A stretch of 64,000 nucleotides of DNA from Isoetes taiwanensis (Eukaryota; Streptophyta; Lycopodiopsida; Isoetales; Isoetaceae), in the NCBI GenBank assembly GCA_021234155.1, contig JAJEKV010000205.1, positions 169,501 to 233,500 of the forward strand, in the 5' to 3' direction. Shown here in pieces: positions 26,177 to 38,512 of this stretch. The notes under the pieces were generated by a model. That model ran no database searches. It was given only the letters and a program-made list of their open reading frames with translations, and was not told the origin of the DNA. The position numbers and the translations under genes are program-made. How positions within the stretch are numbered: position 1 is the stretch's first letter; each line of letters begins with the position of its first letter.

Positions 26177-27737
26177 TTTTGCATAAACCTCCGTGATGGC
26201 ACAAAGAGGACTTTGCCATTTAATTTTTAGATTGTATTCAATGATTAGTTTGCAATTGATCATTGATCATGTGGCTTCGTTTATGCCCTTTGAGTTAGGG
26301 TTCACTATTTTACTTGCTTTTACAAATGTTTTCGGGAATGATTTTATTTTTTTGGCTCAGCAATCTTCATTCGATTTTGGCTTTGGTATGAACGTGTTTT
26401 CCTTCTTTTTTTTTGAAATTCCAGTGCATTAAGGTATTAGGCTTGCCTAAATTATAGATTTATTCCATAAGTCGAATACCCCCTTTACCATTACACAAGT
26501 CGAATACCCATTTCAAAAAATAAAATGCTTATACGACTTGTGCTAAAATACATTATGACGCATAGACTGTTCCTTCCTAGCATTTTAGAAAGGAGAGATA
26601 TTTAAACCCTTCCCAATTGAGACCATTGATTAAAATCAAATACTAACTTTATATACAAGACACTTGAAGATAATTTACAACTTCAATTTCTAATCAGATG
26701 TAAAATATGATGTACTAGGTAGTAACATATTCTAATATTATTTATGCAATATATTGTAAGTTAAATAGCAGTAAATGCAGGGGAAGAGAAGTTGTGGATG
26801 GATCCAGATTGCATTTCAAGCATTTCATTTGATGCATGCATTATTTTTACTGTTTAGAGTATTTATGCAAGTGCGTATTGTGCTATGGATGCACATTGGA
26901 GTTGCAATTGTTTTGGGTTGTGCTTAAAATCCATCGATGGAATCAATATTGATAGATGGAGGTCGTATTCCAGAAAACTCATTGAGCTCTGGCATCTGCT
27001 GCAATATTAGAACGTAAGATAATTTATTCCATCTTCATTTGGAAGCATCTACATGCTTTAATTTGGGCTAGCTGCAAGAATCTATTTCGGTTTCTGGCAC
27101 AGCTGAAGGTGCATTGCATTGCATTCTGTTTCTACTTATGCCATTATGAATTGCCTCTTATGTATTTGTGATGTTTACTAGCCGTTTTCTTTAAGATTTG
27201 ACTCTATTTTTTTCTGCAGAGGTATTCAAGTATTGGTGTAAAGATACGACCTTTAAGGATTAGTGAAGACATATTTTGCTGGTGGATTTCCCATAGATCC
27301 ATGGACACCAATTGCTTTGCAGCTGTATCGGAAAATTGCAGCTGTATCGGAAAATTGCAGTTGTATTTGATAGGGTGGGTCTATTTTATGTACTGGAGCT
27401 TTGCAAAGGCATTTGCACTAGAATTAGTGTGAGGTATAATATTCTTTCTCTTTATCGAATATGAATGCCTTTGGACATGTTAGATATTAACGTGCACCTT
27501 TGCAATTATAGGATGTTTGTGTTAAAACTGCTTGATGTGTTAAAACTGTTGTGGTGTTTTAACAACACTATTATCAGGGGTTCGCATAAATGCATGTAAT
27601 GGAGTAGGAAAGGGGAGTTAGCCTGAAAGACACATGATCGGGATTTGCTATTGGTGTTAAAAGATGGAGTATATTACTTAGGTTTCTTGCCATGCTAATA
27701 CATATGCCCTTCCTTATTCGTCTGAGCTCTGAATGTT

Positions 27738-27985
27738 AGCTTGCTTTCTGTTTTATGCATGTATGTTTAATAACATGGTTCTTTTTGCAAATTGTTGACT
27801 ATATTGAAACATGTGCAGGCTTCCTGTATGTGTAGTTCTATGTAAAACATCCGATATTCTGAGCTTGCTTTCTATTTTATGCATGTATGTTTAATTACAT
27901 GGTTCTTTTTGCAAATTGTTAACTATATTGAAACATGTGCAGGCTTCCTGTATGTGCAGATCTATATAAAACATCCAATATTCTG
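27738..27985. repeat. 124-bp tandem duplication
   Basis: Copies at 27738-27861 and 27862-27985, each starting AGCTTGCTTTCT and ending ATATTCTG or similar, with about eight differences. Confidence 0.93.
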
Positions 27986-28410
27986 AGCTCTCCAATGCCC
28001 TTCTTTTCTTCAACCTATTGCAGTCACTAGATCTAGGTAATAATGTTTTAGGGAGGCAATTTTGCATATCCTACTTATATATTTATGTAGTTATTTTGTA
28101 GCTTCATACGACGATTCCTTAGTAAAGATCATGCTTACTTTGGGTAGAGCTGTACAAAGTATGCCACAAACTAGAATTGACACCAAGTCACTGAGTTGCA
28201 TGGAAGGTTAAACTGAAGATTTTAATCATCTCAAATGAATGATACCATGATTCTGGGCAAGTGATAAAGCTAAAAAATGTTAAGGTATTATGAATCTCTT
28301 GATATACCAATCTCCTGCTTATACCAGAAAGATGTATGAGTTTGAACATCTGACTTTTCAATACATTGTTAAGTTCTCATCATTGCAATGTACTCACTGC
28401 CATAGCGTTA

Positions 28411-28466
28411 TGATAGGTCTTTGTGCAATTGTGTGTAATGATAGGTCTTTGTGCAATTGTGTGTAA
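28411..28466. repeat. 28-bp tandem duplication
   Basis: TGATAGGTCTTTGTGCAATT with its following 8 bases occurs exactly twice head to tail. Confidence 0.95.
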
Positions 28467-29537
28467 TGGAGTATCTTTTAGTGCTAAATAAAACATGATG
28501 GACGAAAGCTTCCAATATAGAAAAAGGACTAAAAACCTTGATGGAAATGTGATGCATAACAACACTAATATCCGATCATGTGCTTGAAAATATTTGTAAG
28601 TTATGTTATTTCTTCAATTGTCACCAACCATTTTTGAGGCATTACGAGTAAATTTTTTGTGCTTTATTTGTTCCTTTTGTCTGAATGATCCAACAACTTT
28701 TCCTAATTCTTGATCATAAACATTCTTAAGTCTTAGTGTATTTGGCAACTTTTATTAATTCGTGATTGTAAACATTCTCAAGTCTTAGCTTATTTGGATT
28801 GGATCATGCTACGGACAACTAAGAATTCCAACGTCCTAAATATGCATGCATCATAATTATTTTCTAGAAATTTTTGCCCTATCTTGAAAATGATTGATAG
28901 CTAAGTTTGTTCATAATAACTGGATGGGATGGATACGTTTGGTTTTTTTTGTCAATTCCCTCTCCATCACACCATATGCACTCTTAGGCATGGAAATATT
29001 GCAATAATTCAAAGATATTATAATATCTTCCAGTAGATAGCTAAACACTTTACATATGTTATTCTAACTTATCGTGCGGGTGGAGACCATTAATACATGT
29101 TTTAGGAGTTGGTGGTTTGGGTTCGGGGTTATGCGATTAACTCTATTATATAATCATTGTCTGTTCAATCAAAATTAGGGGCTCGCAAACATGTTTCATG
29201 TACGTAACTACTTCTAAGCGTGGTAAATTGACCATACAATTTGGAAATTACTTCTAACGGTGACATTTTGAGAATAAGTTTTAGATCTATCTTTTCAAAT
29301 TTCCGTTGTTAGAGGTAAATTTATTTATTCCCCACATTCCTTATAAAGCATTATTTTCTCTACTGAAATCCATAAACACAAAGTTATTACATTGATGATA
29401 CTGTCATTACACAATTTCAATAATAAAAAAAAATACAAGGGCAAATAATCTTCATTCTTGCCAATATCAATTGCACTATTGTCGAAGTTGCACATATGGA
29501 TGTTAAAGGCCGAGTTAAAACACGTGCCATGACATTA

Positions 29538-29567
29538 GCCCGGCAACGCCGGGCACACGTTTACTAG
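29538..29567 (+). mobile_element. Helitron-type 3' terminus
   Basis: GCCCGGC (29538-29544), loop AAC, then GCCGGGC (29548-29554) form a 7-bp GC-only hairpin, followed nine bases later by CTAG and a host T (29564-29568). A short GC hairpin about 10 bases before CTRR, inserted before T, is the diagnostic 3' end of plant Helitrons. The 5' TC end could not be placed and no Rep/helicase frame is present, so this would be a non-autonomous copy whose extent is unknown. Confidence 0.6.
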
Positions 29568-29625
29568 TTGTAAGTTAAATAGCAGTAAAAACCAAACCAG
29601 TCATAGGCCATGATTCACGTTAATA

Positions 29626-30560
29626 ATATAATAGAATAGAATAGAATGTATTTTTACTGTCCACGGATTGGTCTATGAGATCCAAACAAAGAGGGCAGCA
29701 AGCGTATTACTGTCAGGATTAAAAAAACTCCGCCTTGAAGGGTTTTCAGGGGAAAACCCTTGGCAATAGTAAGTATGCTAGTAGAATGTACAATGATATA
29801 ACACACATCAATACCGGATCGGAGGATACAACTGAGTCCGCATATCCATGATTACTTGAAGATATGAACCTAGAAAGCCCACAGAGGTCGTGTTCAATAG
29901 CACATGCAGCAGCTGGCCCAACAAGACTAACTGGACATATTATGCCTGGATATGATCGAATGCGGGACAGGTATGAAGGGCACGACATTCATCCTCAATG
30001 GCGCCATGTTGGCAATACTGATAGATCATGTCCTCGTGTACCTCCCAAGCCATCAACCTGCCTCAATGTGGAGGCGATGTGCATTCGAGCGAATGGAAGC
30101 TATCAATCTGCATTTCTTCATTGGCAAATGGGTATGCAGGTAGTGGTGTGGGTCTCGTATGAGCACGGGATTGACTTGCTACCGATAGTGTGCCATCTTT
30201 GACATATCAAGATATTGCCTCAACTGATCGTAATCCTTCTCCGTCTGTACCCGCACGCATCTGTATGCATGTATATTCCATTGGAGAATCAATGAGCTTG
30301 CTTGTTCTTTCAGCAGGCTTTGAGGCGTTGCAGACCCAGTGCGATAGCTAAAGCAAGATTGGGCGATGAGCATCATCCCATATCAACTATCTCAAAGTAA
30401 ATGATGTGGTGGTCCAGTGCGGCCCTATATAGAGGCAAGTGACCTGTCTCCTACAGCACGATCTGATATGGTATTGTGGACTTTACCTCAAGTGCTCGTG
30501 CTAAGAAGGCCTTCCGTACCTATTCCAGGTCATTCCAAGTGGCGAGAGATATCACGAGAC
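29626..30560 (-). mobile_element. LINE 3' portion, same 3' end family
   Basis: On the minus strand the end reads TTTTCCCCTGAAAACCCTTC, TTTTTTTAATCCTGACAGTA, ATACGCTTGCTG, GATCTCATAGACCAATCCG, GGACAGTAAAAATACA and then (TTCTA)n (29626-29648). It matches, block by block, the 3' end of the LINE at 49,290-52,675. Further up, GAAGGCC...CAAGTGGCGAGAGATATCAC (plus strand, 30,505-30,556) matches the reverse complement of 51,670-51,730 in that LINE. Coding capacity is lost. Confidence 0.72.
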
Positions 30561-30600
30561 CTCACATTGTGAGGAAGAAGATTCAATTCTTCTTAATATT

Positions 30601-32437
30601 ATATTTTTTTTTTTTTTTGAAGAACGTGATTTACTTCATATTATACACTCAAAATATTACAAAGTACTTCCAGAAGTAAGAAATGTCCCAGAAGCATCAA
30701 TCACTTTTAGATGATCACTCCATATTAGAATTTTAATATGATCAGGCCAATTGGAGATCTGAAAGCAATTATACAACTTCTTACGAATTTCTTGAAGCAC
30801 CACCTGAGAAGAAATACGCTTATCATAAAAGACCTTTCTTCGCCTTCGCTTCCATACACTCCATATTAGCCAAGACTTTCCCATGTGAAATGCAATCCTT
30901 TTAGAAGCGAGTCCACCGATTTGGATAAATACCCAAAAGAAAGTCTTGACTATCCAAAGATACTCCAAAAAGAGAATGCGGCCGGGACCTAAGACTACTC
31001 ATTTCTGCACACAAATATAAGCAAGTGCTCCAATGTTTCAATGCACCGCTCACACATTGGGCAAAGTGGGCTTACTCCCGGCTTAAAGCGATGAACCATC
31101 TCATTAACTCTCAAAGAGCGATGAATCACCTGCCAAAGTAGAACATTTACCTTTGGAGGATTATATTTAGACCAAACAAGGTTCGGATGGATTGCCATTG
31201 AGAAGGCAAAGTGCGTAAGTGCCATTTTCGAGAAGGTGATAAAGTATTTGAGGAGGTAAGCAATATGTAGCATGAACTGACTAGCTTCTTGCCTTCTTTA
31301 ATACCTTGAACAAAGTTCCAGCATCTCTTGTTACCCACCTTCTTAATTAGAGGAAGAGCGCTTGCTACATAAGCCCATATACTGATATCTTTATCCAACA
31401 ATCCATATGTCTCCTGAAACCATTGCCAAGGAGCAATGTCAATACCAAAATACCACTGTTCAATAGAAATAATACCTGCTCTCCTCCACCTCGCTTGGGA
31501 ATGCGCATGCATAAATTCGACAACTGGGTGTAGTTGTCTATGAGTATACAAAGGCAACCACAGAAAGGGGGAAGATGCCTGAAGACAAGCTTCCCAATCA
31601 AATGTAATCACCTGCTGGACTACCTTCCAGGCCCGAAGCAAGCCTTTCAGTACTGGAGAAGCATGTGAAGAAGCTTTTAATGGATATAACAATGCCCAAG
31701 GGAGCTCAATTCTCACACCTCACTTATGAAAAACTATACACTTCTTTACTGATTGTTTAGGTAACTTCATACCTGTGATGCACAATCATCTTTCAACAAA
31801 CTGAACAATAGCTTAGAAGCTAAGACCTTACCCTGTAAAGAAAGATCCAACATACCAAGACCTCCTTGTTGTTTAAACAACATACATTTCTTCCACGCCA
31901 CCTTCACAGTGCCTCCTTGATCGGTACACCAGACAAAATCTCTTACAATCTTTTTTATCTCTGCAAACTTAGAAATTTGGAGCCAATAGAACCGAAACCA
32001 AATAAATATGTGTATTGTTCAATACTGACTTAGCTACTTGAATTCTACCTGCCAGGGATAACTTTGAACCTCTCCACCAAATCAGTTGCCTTTGTAAATT
32101 TAAGATAATTTCATCCCATGCTTCATTCATGTCAATATCTAAACCAAAGGGGACTCCTAGAAGCTTTGTCTTTGCAGATGGTACAACAACCTTCCAGGCA
32201 TACTCATATAAAAAATGCGGAACTGCTTCCTTCCCCACCCATAAAGCACTACACTTAGCCCAATTAAGGAGATAGCCAGATGCAATTGAAAATATATCCA
32301 AAATCTTTTTGATTATCTGCACATTATTCTCTTCACCATCCACTAGCAAGAAGGTATCGTCTGCAAACTGATTAACCAAAACCTGTTCACCTTCCTCCAA
32401 TAATAATCCCTTTACCAAACCATCCTGTATTGCTTAT
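30601..32437 (-). mobile_element. L1-like non-LTR retrotransposon, 5'-truncated, polyA-tailed
   Basis: Minus-strand frames encode the RT palm with NQFADDTFLLVDG (32418-31969), LLGVPFGLDIDM, WWRGSKLSLAGRIQVAKSVL, and then a zf-RVT region (NPPKVNVLLWQVIHRSLRVN, FKPGVSPLCPMCE, ETLEHLLIF; 31273-30995). The order matches plant L1-type ORF2 C-terminal halves. A (T)15 run on the plus strand at about 30603-30617 is the polyA tail. The element is 5'-truncated just before the FADD box, near 32437, and has several frameshifts. No clear target duplication was found. Confidence 0.87.
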
Positions 32438-32454
32438 CATCATGTCAATATTGG

Positions 32455-32810
32455 ATGATCTAGTCCTTTGTAAGTTTTGACAAGATCCCGAGTTGCCAGG
32501 AGGGTCAACTCGGCAGGTTCGTCACAGTTGGTACCAGAGCGCGTTGGATCTTTGAGTGTTGACATTGTGAAATATGGATTGCAGGTTTGGATCCTTGGGT
32601 GTAAGAAGGTGGATTAAGAAAAAGTTGGTCTAAGATGGCGCTAATAATTGTTCTTTCAGAAATATTTGGAGATGGTACCCTCATGAGGAGGAGGAGTATC
32701 TAGAGGCTTTGTGGTTAGCATGAAGATGCTATGGGGGAATTCTTCATGGGAGCAATGGAAGCAACTTTTGATGATATTAAGGTATGGATTATGGTGAATA
32801 AGTCATTGCA
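32455..32810 (+). mobile_element. LTR edge with primer-binding site and gag start
   Basis: TTCGTCACA is followed after two bases by TGGTACCAGAGC (32530-32541). This matches the tRNA-Met-type primer-binding site (usual form TGGTATCAGAGC) seen just inside the 5' LTR of plant retrotransposons. Downstream is a degenerate stretch with gag-like wording (DAMGEFFMGAMEATFDDIKVW, near 32,725-32,790). The LTR start and the rest of the element are not recognisable. Confidence 0.5.
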
Positions 32811-34700
32811 TATTGATTATGACAGTTCCAATTAATTATGGGAATGCTTCAGTAGATCTATAATCGAGCCATGAGGACGTGGGTTTAATTTTAGAAGGCG
32901 AGACAGTAACAGACCTGGCCACTTGATGGGCTAGTATATGTATTTATGTACGTATATACACAGGCATGGCATGCATGCAGCATGAGTCCATACAAGCAAG
33001 GGTTTTTTCTCTTTGGAAAAAAGATTGTCGCAGAGCATAAAGGCAGAAGGAGCAATTTTTGGGCAGTTTTAGTGGCCGAAATTTGGAGCATCATATCTCG
33101 ACGACCAGAGATCCTTTTTAGCCAATTTTCTTCAAAAGATTTTTGAATAAGCTTTTTGGATTAGTTTGTTTGGTCTAAAATGCATCTGTATAATATAGTT
33201 ATGACAGAAATTGTGATGTTGGATCGGAATTGACTGCACTATGTATGTTCTTTTGCAGTTTGATTCTTGGAGCTATAAGTCGATCTTTTGAGGCGCAAGC
33301 AATTGCAAGGGATCTACAGGTACATGCGTGAAGGAATTGTCAGTACAGGTACATGCGTGAAGGAATTGTCAGGTGGGGTTTTGCAATTGATCAATTGAAA
33401 TGCTATGAGCTATCGTGATTAGTCTGTACATAATTTTTGCATGTGAATATGATAAATTATAAATTTGTTGGAGACTCATAAAGCTAAGGAATGTAACCAG
33501 TGAGTGGAAACATCTCTGAAAGGGCTAATTCTGAGTTAGGAAGATCCAAAATTACTTGGGAAGGCTGACATGGGCTTGAATCAACGGGTTTGGCATATCT
33601 CGAACCTTCTTTGTTGGACGTCTAAAACATTTGGAATTAATTAGGCATGTTTCTGTTGTTTATACTTATTTAGTTGAATTGTCTCTTTGCTTTGGTTTAG
33701 TATTTTGTTGCTAATCTAAGGAGTTAACTAAATAATAAACCATTGTGATGGGGCTCAATTGCCTTGCATGTAGATGGAATTAATGAAGACTATGAAAGAT
33801 TGCTCAAAATAGTCACAAGAATTGTAATAGTAAGGGAATGCATTGCTTTGAATGATTGTAATGTAACTAAAATTATATGAAATGTATATAAGGATTAATA
33901 ACTCCAAAATGGGAAAGAACATGATAGATTGAACTTTGAGATGGCTTCTAAGTAGATCTCGCTTGCCACGAGTAGAGGAGAATATGAGCATCTGGGTAGA
34001 TAATGAGTAAGTTGAACATGAAGCTTACGCATTGTGCCATCTGGATTGCTTTGGCTCTTAGAGATAGAACTACGACTCAGGATCATGTGATTGTATGCAG
34101 TTGCAATCATCAGGTTATATTGATTTTTAAGTTGGAAGTGCTAGGTATTGAAAAATTTCATTAGTTGCATGAATAAATCTCATTGCTAGGGAAAGTGGAA
34201 TTTTAAAGAAAAGATATTAAAACCATAGTTAATGATTTAATTATAACTATTGAGATGGAACTTTTGAAGGTAAGGTGTCAGATAAGATTGAGTAGTTTGT
34301 CCAAGAGAGCTATATGAAGCTTATAGGGCTTCTAAGCATGACTATGGCATGGAGCAGTATTGGCATAATAGAGTAAGTTACATTATGGCAAAGTAAGTAT
34401 CATGGCAATGGATAAACGGTATGGGATGTTGTATTCCTCATGTGCAAAATGGTTCTAAGTTAAGTTTTGTAGATTGAAAAGATGTTAGTATCTCTATTAT
34501 TCGATGAAGTACATATGTGTTGGATCTACATCAATATGGCAGCCAGGCTTGATATCTCCTCGACATGTTTAGATCTTCATCATGGTCTTCATCAGTAACT
34601 TAGCTACTTCAACATGGTTAGGTTGTATGGGCAACCTCGACAAGGGGCAAGAGTATAACTTGGACACCTATAGCACATATGTAATGAATATCACAAGTCG
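32811..34700. other. No gene seen
   Basis: AT-rich; includes an exact 29-bp tandem duplication (33315-33372). Possibly retroelement remains, but no domain can be named. Confidence 0.5.
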
Positions 34701-35094
34701 CAGTCTTTGCATTGTTCCATTGTTGTCTTGGCATTTTATTATGTACTTGGATCCTCGGGGATCAGGCTTCTAGTAGGTTCGATGGCCTCGATTGCCTCGA
34801 CATTCTCATGTTATGTATGTTCTCTGTATTTGTGCTCTGTGACACCGGGCGTGGCTTCCCCATAGGCATAGCTTCTTGGTGTGGATGCACGTCAACTCCT
34901 AGAACCCATGGTAAGAGGTCCTCTAGTGCCAGATATGGGTTGTGGAAGGGTATACGCATACGAGGTTCACCCCACCACTCCCACTATAGGGCTTGGAATG
35001 TAAGTTGGCTGGGCATTATTCTGCTAACAGGGCCTGCATGTAAGCCAGTTGAGCTTCCCATTGTCCCAGAGCTTGTCTTGTCTTTTGCAATGTA

Positions 35095-35575
35095 ACAAGT
35101 AGAGTATGACCACACCACACACTCCATAAATTCTCTGCTCACAGGGTCAACTGGATTTGTCTTCCACTTTTCCTCCCAATAGTCGGTGTACTGTTCCTTT
35201 AACTTGTCTTTCTTTTGCCTCCCAAGGGCTCCAAATATTGAACTTGGAATCCAGGACGCAGCTCTTCCCCATCAGGCATGGTGGTACTAACGTCAGGAGT
35301 GCCACTCCCAACCATATTGGGCAATCCTCATCATCGGACCTGACTAACACAAAGTAGCCATCCTTGATGTCTTCCAAAGGATCCCATTATGGAAGATCAA
35401 ATCAGTTCGACTTGGATGCCTTGCTTCCCACCTACCACTTGGAGTCATTGCTGGACAAGCTTTTTTTGATGTGCTTGCTTCCTCAAAACCCTCCCACCTA
35501 GTCTCTGGCAAGGAACCGTCTCTTAACCTTTCCATACATGGCTGCTCAGATTCTAGACATGTCACAACCTTTTCT
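35095..35575 (-). pseudogene. Unrecognised degenerate coding fragment
   Basis: On the minus strand DPLEDIKDGYFVLVRSDDED and CPIWLGVALLT (from about 35,385) run into a short W-rich stretch with SKFNIWSPWE, then in another frame DYWEEKWKTNPVDPVSREF. The pattern, a charged FVLVR-D turn, CP-WLG and a W-x3-W-K-x-NP-DP end, looks like real but frameshifted coding sequence. I cannot name the family; a BAH/PWWP-like adaptor module from a mobile element is one idea. No start or splice sites could be fixed. Confidence 0.35.
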
Positions 35576-36540
35576 CAATAATTGATCAGGGAATCCATGT
35601 GACTTTGCTGATGCATGATTTCCCTCTCTCAATCTCCCCCCAGTGTGTTATGTAGTCCCAGATGCCCTTCACCAGATGGCTAGAGTCTTTGATATTTTTG
35701 AAAGGGGGAATCGGTTTTGGCTCACCTGTTGGCAGACTTTAATATTTTTCGTTTCGAGGGAGATCCATAATTACCTGCAATTCTCGTCCCGTCACTTCCT
35801 TCCCACTCTGATTCCTTTCTCCTTTTTACTCTGATTCCTCCGGCGATCCTTTCTTTCGCTCCACCGATCCTTCCGGCCGATCGTCCAACTGTTTCGCTCC
35901 TTTCTTTATATGACAGCAGATTGGTCGACATATTAGAACGTCTCATCTAGCATCTACGAAGTTGAGACCGAGATCTTCGAGTCCAGTTGCAGATACGGCT
36001 TGAGAAGAAAGTGAGGCTTGTTTGTTGTGTTCTCCAAATCCCATGATTGCTTCTATTGTTTGTATAACTTCTTTTCTCACATGCTTTTGGTTTTATAGTT
36101 CTTAGAGCATCTTACTATCCCCTAATACTATTTCCAGTCCCACAAACCCCTATTCCCAACTTGTGGTCCCTTGCAAAGAACAAACTAAACATGGAGGTTA
36201 CCTGTTCAAGCAGATCGACCAGGTATGTTCCCAAAGCCCAGGTTTGCTATTTTCAGATAGCTCAGGTTAGGAAAATCTGTTTGAATTGACTGTTTCTAGT
36301 GCTTCAAGACTGCCTTCTGATAAAAAATCCCAAGATAAAATAAAACCATGAAATTCCTCACATTTTTCAGTTGAGAACCAGTTTTTTTTCTCAAAGCTCC
36401 CTGTTAGCTTAAGCCATATAGTAAAATTAGCTTTTTTTTTTCCCGAATCCCAATTCCTACGTAATGAAACATAGGTAATGACGTCATCCCTATGTTCTTT
36501 TGCGTCATGCCTGGGGACATACTTGTCCATCTTAAACCCT

Positions 36541-37210
36541 TACTTCTCGAGTCCACCAGAGAGACCCTCATTGTGTCTGTCGAGTGCATTTGAGAATGGC
36601 TCACCTAGCCATCCCAACACCCTCACTACCTCGAGTCGCAAGTAGAGAATGTCTCGCCCAGCCAGCCCAACATCCTCACTTCCTCACTGCTTTTGTCGAG
36701 TGCATTCTCGACTCCGAGTCAAGAATGGCTCACCCAGCTACCCCAATACCCTCATTGCAATTCTCGAATCTATTTTGGACTCTCGAGTCGAGAATGTTTT
36801 ACCCAGCTAGCCCAACACCATCATTGCGTTTGTCGAGTGCATTCTCGACTTCGAGAATGCCTCACCTAGCCATCCCAACATCCTCACTGCACTTTTTGAG
36901 TCTTTTCTCGAGTCGTGAGTCGAGAATGACTCACCCAGATAGCCCAACACCCTCATTGCACTTCTAAGTTCATTCTCGACTGGTGAGTCGAGAATAACTC
37001 ACCCAGTCAGCAACACATTCTCTCCCTGTATTCTCGACTCACGAGTCGAGAATGGCTCACCCAGCCAGCAGCACACTCTCTCTCTGCATTCTCAACTGCC
37101 TCGCTAGTCGAGAATGCCTCACCTCTATCTCTACCATAATACCCTCTTTACAATGCTTGTAGTGGCCAAGTGCATTCTCGAGTCGTGAGTCGAGAATGCG
37201 TCCATTCATA
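36541..37210. repeat. Class I palindrome array (TTCTCGACTC/GAGTCGAGAA)
   Basis: About ten units of 60-80 bp. Each has a palindrome around CATTCTCGACTC-N2-GAGTCGAGAATG followed by a spacer like GCTCACCCAGCCAGCCCAAC plus ACCCTCATTGC. The best examples are 37030-37053 (11-bp perfect arms, 2-base centre), 36840-36859 (9-bp perfect arms), 36972-36995 (10-bp arms, 4-base loop) and 37172-37199 (10-bp arms). Others keep one or two mismatches. The spacers are themselves similar, so this is a tandem repeat with a hairpin in each unit, not a CRISPR array. Confidence 0.88.
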
Positions 37211-37465
37211 TTGGATCCCTCTATGCCAGGACTTATGAGGATAGGGGCTCAGTCTTGGTGGTCGCATACTCGACTCCTGAGTCCAGAGTGCTCAACCCTT
37301 CTATTCTAGACTTGCGGGTCGAGAATGCAGCCATCCAGACTAGATCCCTCTACTTCAGGACTTAGGAGGGGAGAGGCTCAATCTAGGTGTAAGCATTCTT
37401 TTCTCGGGCATCGAGAATTCGTCAATAATCCCTTCAATTTCATTCCCAACTCTTGAGTCTTGGAT

Positions 37466-37838
37466 GCCTCTACCCAGTCTGAGCCACTCTCCTTCAAACC
37501 CGCTTCTTCGAATTTTTAAAGGGGAGAGGCCTAGTCTGGGTAGAGGCGTCCGCGATGAGGGACTCAAGAATGCATCTATTCATCTAATCTATTCAACCAA
37601 TACCATCTATTCATCTAGCAAGGCATCCAGACTGGATCCCTCTACTCCAGGACTTGGGAGGGGAGAGGCTCAATCTGGGTGCAAGCATTATTTTCTTGTG
37701 CGTCGAGAATTCTGCAATAATCCCTTCAATTCCATTTTCGACTCTCGACTCGTGGGTACCTCCATCCAGTCTGAGCCACTCTCCTTCGAACCCGCTTCTT
37801 CAAATGTTTGAAGGGGAGAGGCCTAGTCTGGGTGGAGG
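37466..37838. repeat. Class III long hairpins
   Basis: GCCTCTACCCAGTCTGAGCC plus ACTCTCC (37466-37492) pairs with GGGGAGAGGCCTAGTCTGGG plus TAGAGGC (37520-37547). CCTCCATCCAGTCTGAGCCA plus CTCTCC (37759-37784) pairs with its near-complement at 37813-37838. Stems are about 24 bp with two or three mismatches and loops of about 28 bases. A decayed third copy is at 40397-40480. Confidence 0.85.
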
Positions 37839-38512
37839 CATCTGTGATGAAGGACTCAAGAATGCATATATTCATCTAATTTATTCATCCAATGCTATCT
37901 ATTCATCTAACACCCTTTAGGGGCTTACAACTGTTCGATAGTCTCGTCAATTGCTTATTCCCTTGCTCAGCATCTCTCAATGCAATTAGATTATTGACGT
38001 TGAAGTATGCTTAACAAGAAAACAAGCAATAGAACGAGAATTCAACAACCTCTGTCTATTCAGCTCTATTCCTTTCTAGATCCAGCGTTCTATGCATTCA
38101 AACATCTACAACACACAGAAACTGAAGGAAGGTACAATGAAAACACTCACCTCATGCCGAAAATAGTTCTTGGGCCATTGAACCACAGATCCGGCCGCCT
38201 CTCCAAGCATATTTGCTTCCGTTGTTGGCTTAAACAACAAGGCATTGGAACGAATGACTTGAATCAGCACAATTCTTGCGTATCCTTTCTCCTGGCAGTG
38301 CAGTGAAGAACGCCCGTGGGCTCGAGCTCATCCCCCACCGCTACCTTGCTTCCGCGTCCATCGAGCAAATCGTCTGAACATACCACAAGCCTGCGTCAAA
38401 ACAACCTAATTCAAGTGCACAAATGCAAGCTCAAAGTCTGAGTCGTGCATAAATGCAAGCTCACAGCAGTTCTGTGTCATTTGAAGTGCCCCCGCCTGCT
38501 GTTAGTTGAAAG

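Larger units (their letters stand above)
23138..26310 (+). repeat. Segmental duplication, copy A
   Basis: This block is about 90-95% similar by eye to 55,858-58,848. The similarity starts practically at the PPR start codon and ends at GAGTTAGGGTTCACTATTT (26,295-26,313). Copy A holds the intact PPR gene and has a private 62-bp tandem duplication at 26053-26176. Confidence 0.9.
26314..29540. other. No gene seen; several short tandem duplications
   Basis: AT-rich non-coding DNA. Notable items are a 19-bp repeat x2.5 (27317-27360), a 124-bp duplication (27738-27985) and a 28-bp duplication (28411-28466). No coding frame above background. Confidence 0.6.
26754..29589. repeat. 22-bp direct repeats 2.8 kb apart
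   Basis: TTGTAAGTTAAATAGCAGTA plus AA occurs exactly at 26754-26775 and at 29568-29589. The second copy begins at the base after the Helitron-type CTAG. Confidence 0.9.

Noticed and set aside
29864-30202. 112-codon plus-strand frame starting MNLESPQRS
   Set aside because: Lies within the minus-strand LINE remnant and shows no domain; likely chance.
36541-37210. CRISPR-like look of the class I palindrome array
   Set aside because: The spacers are themselves repeats, unit lengths vary, no cas genes exist, and the genome is plant nuclear.
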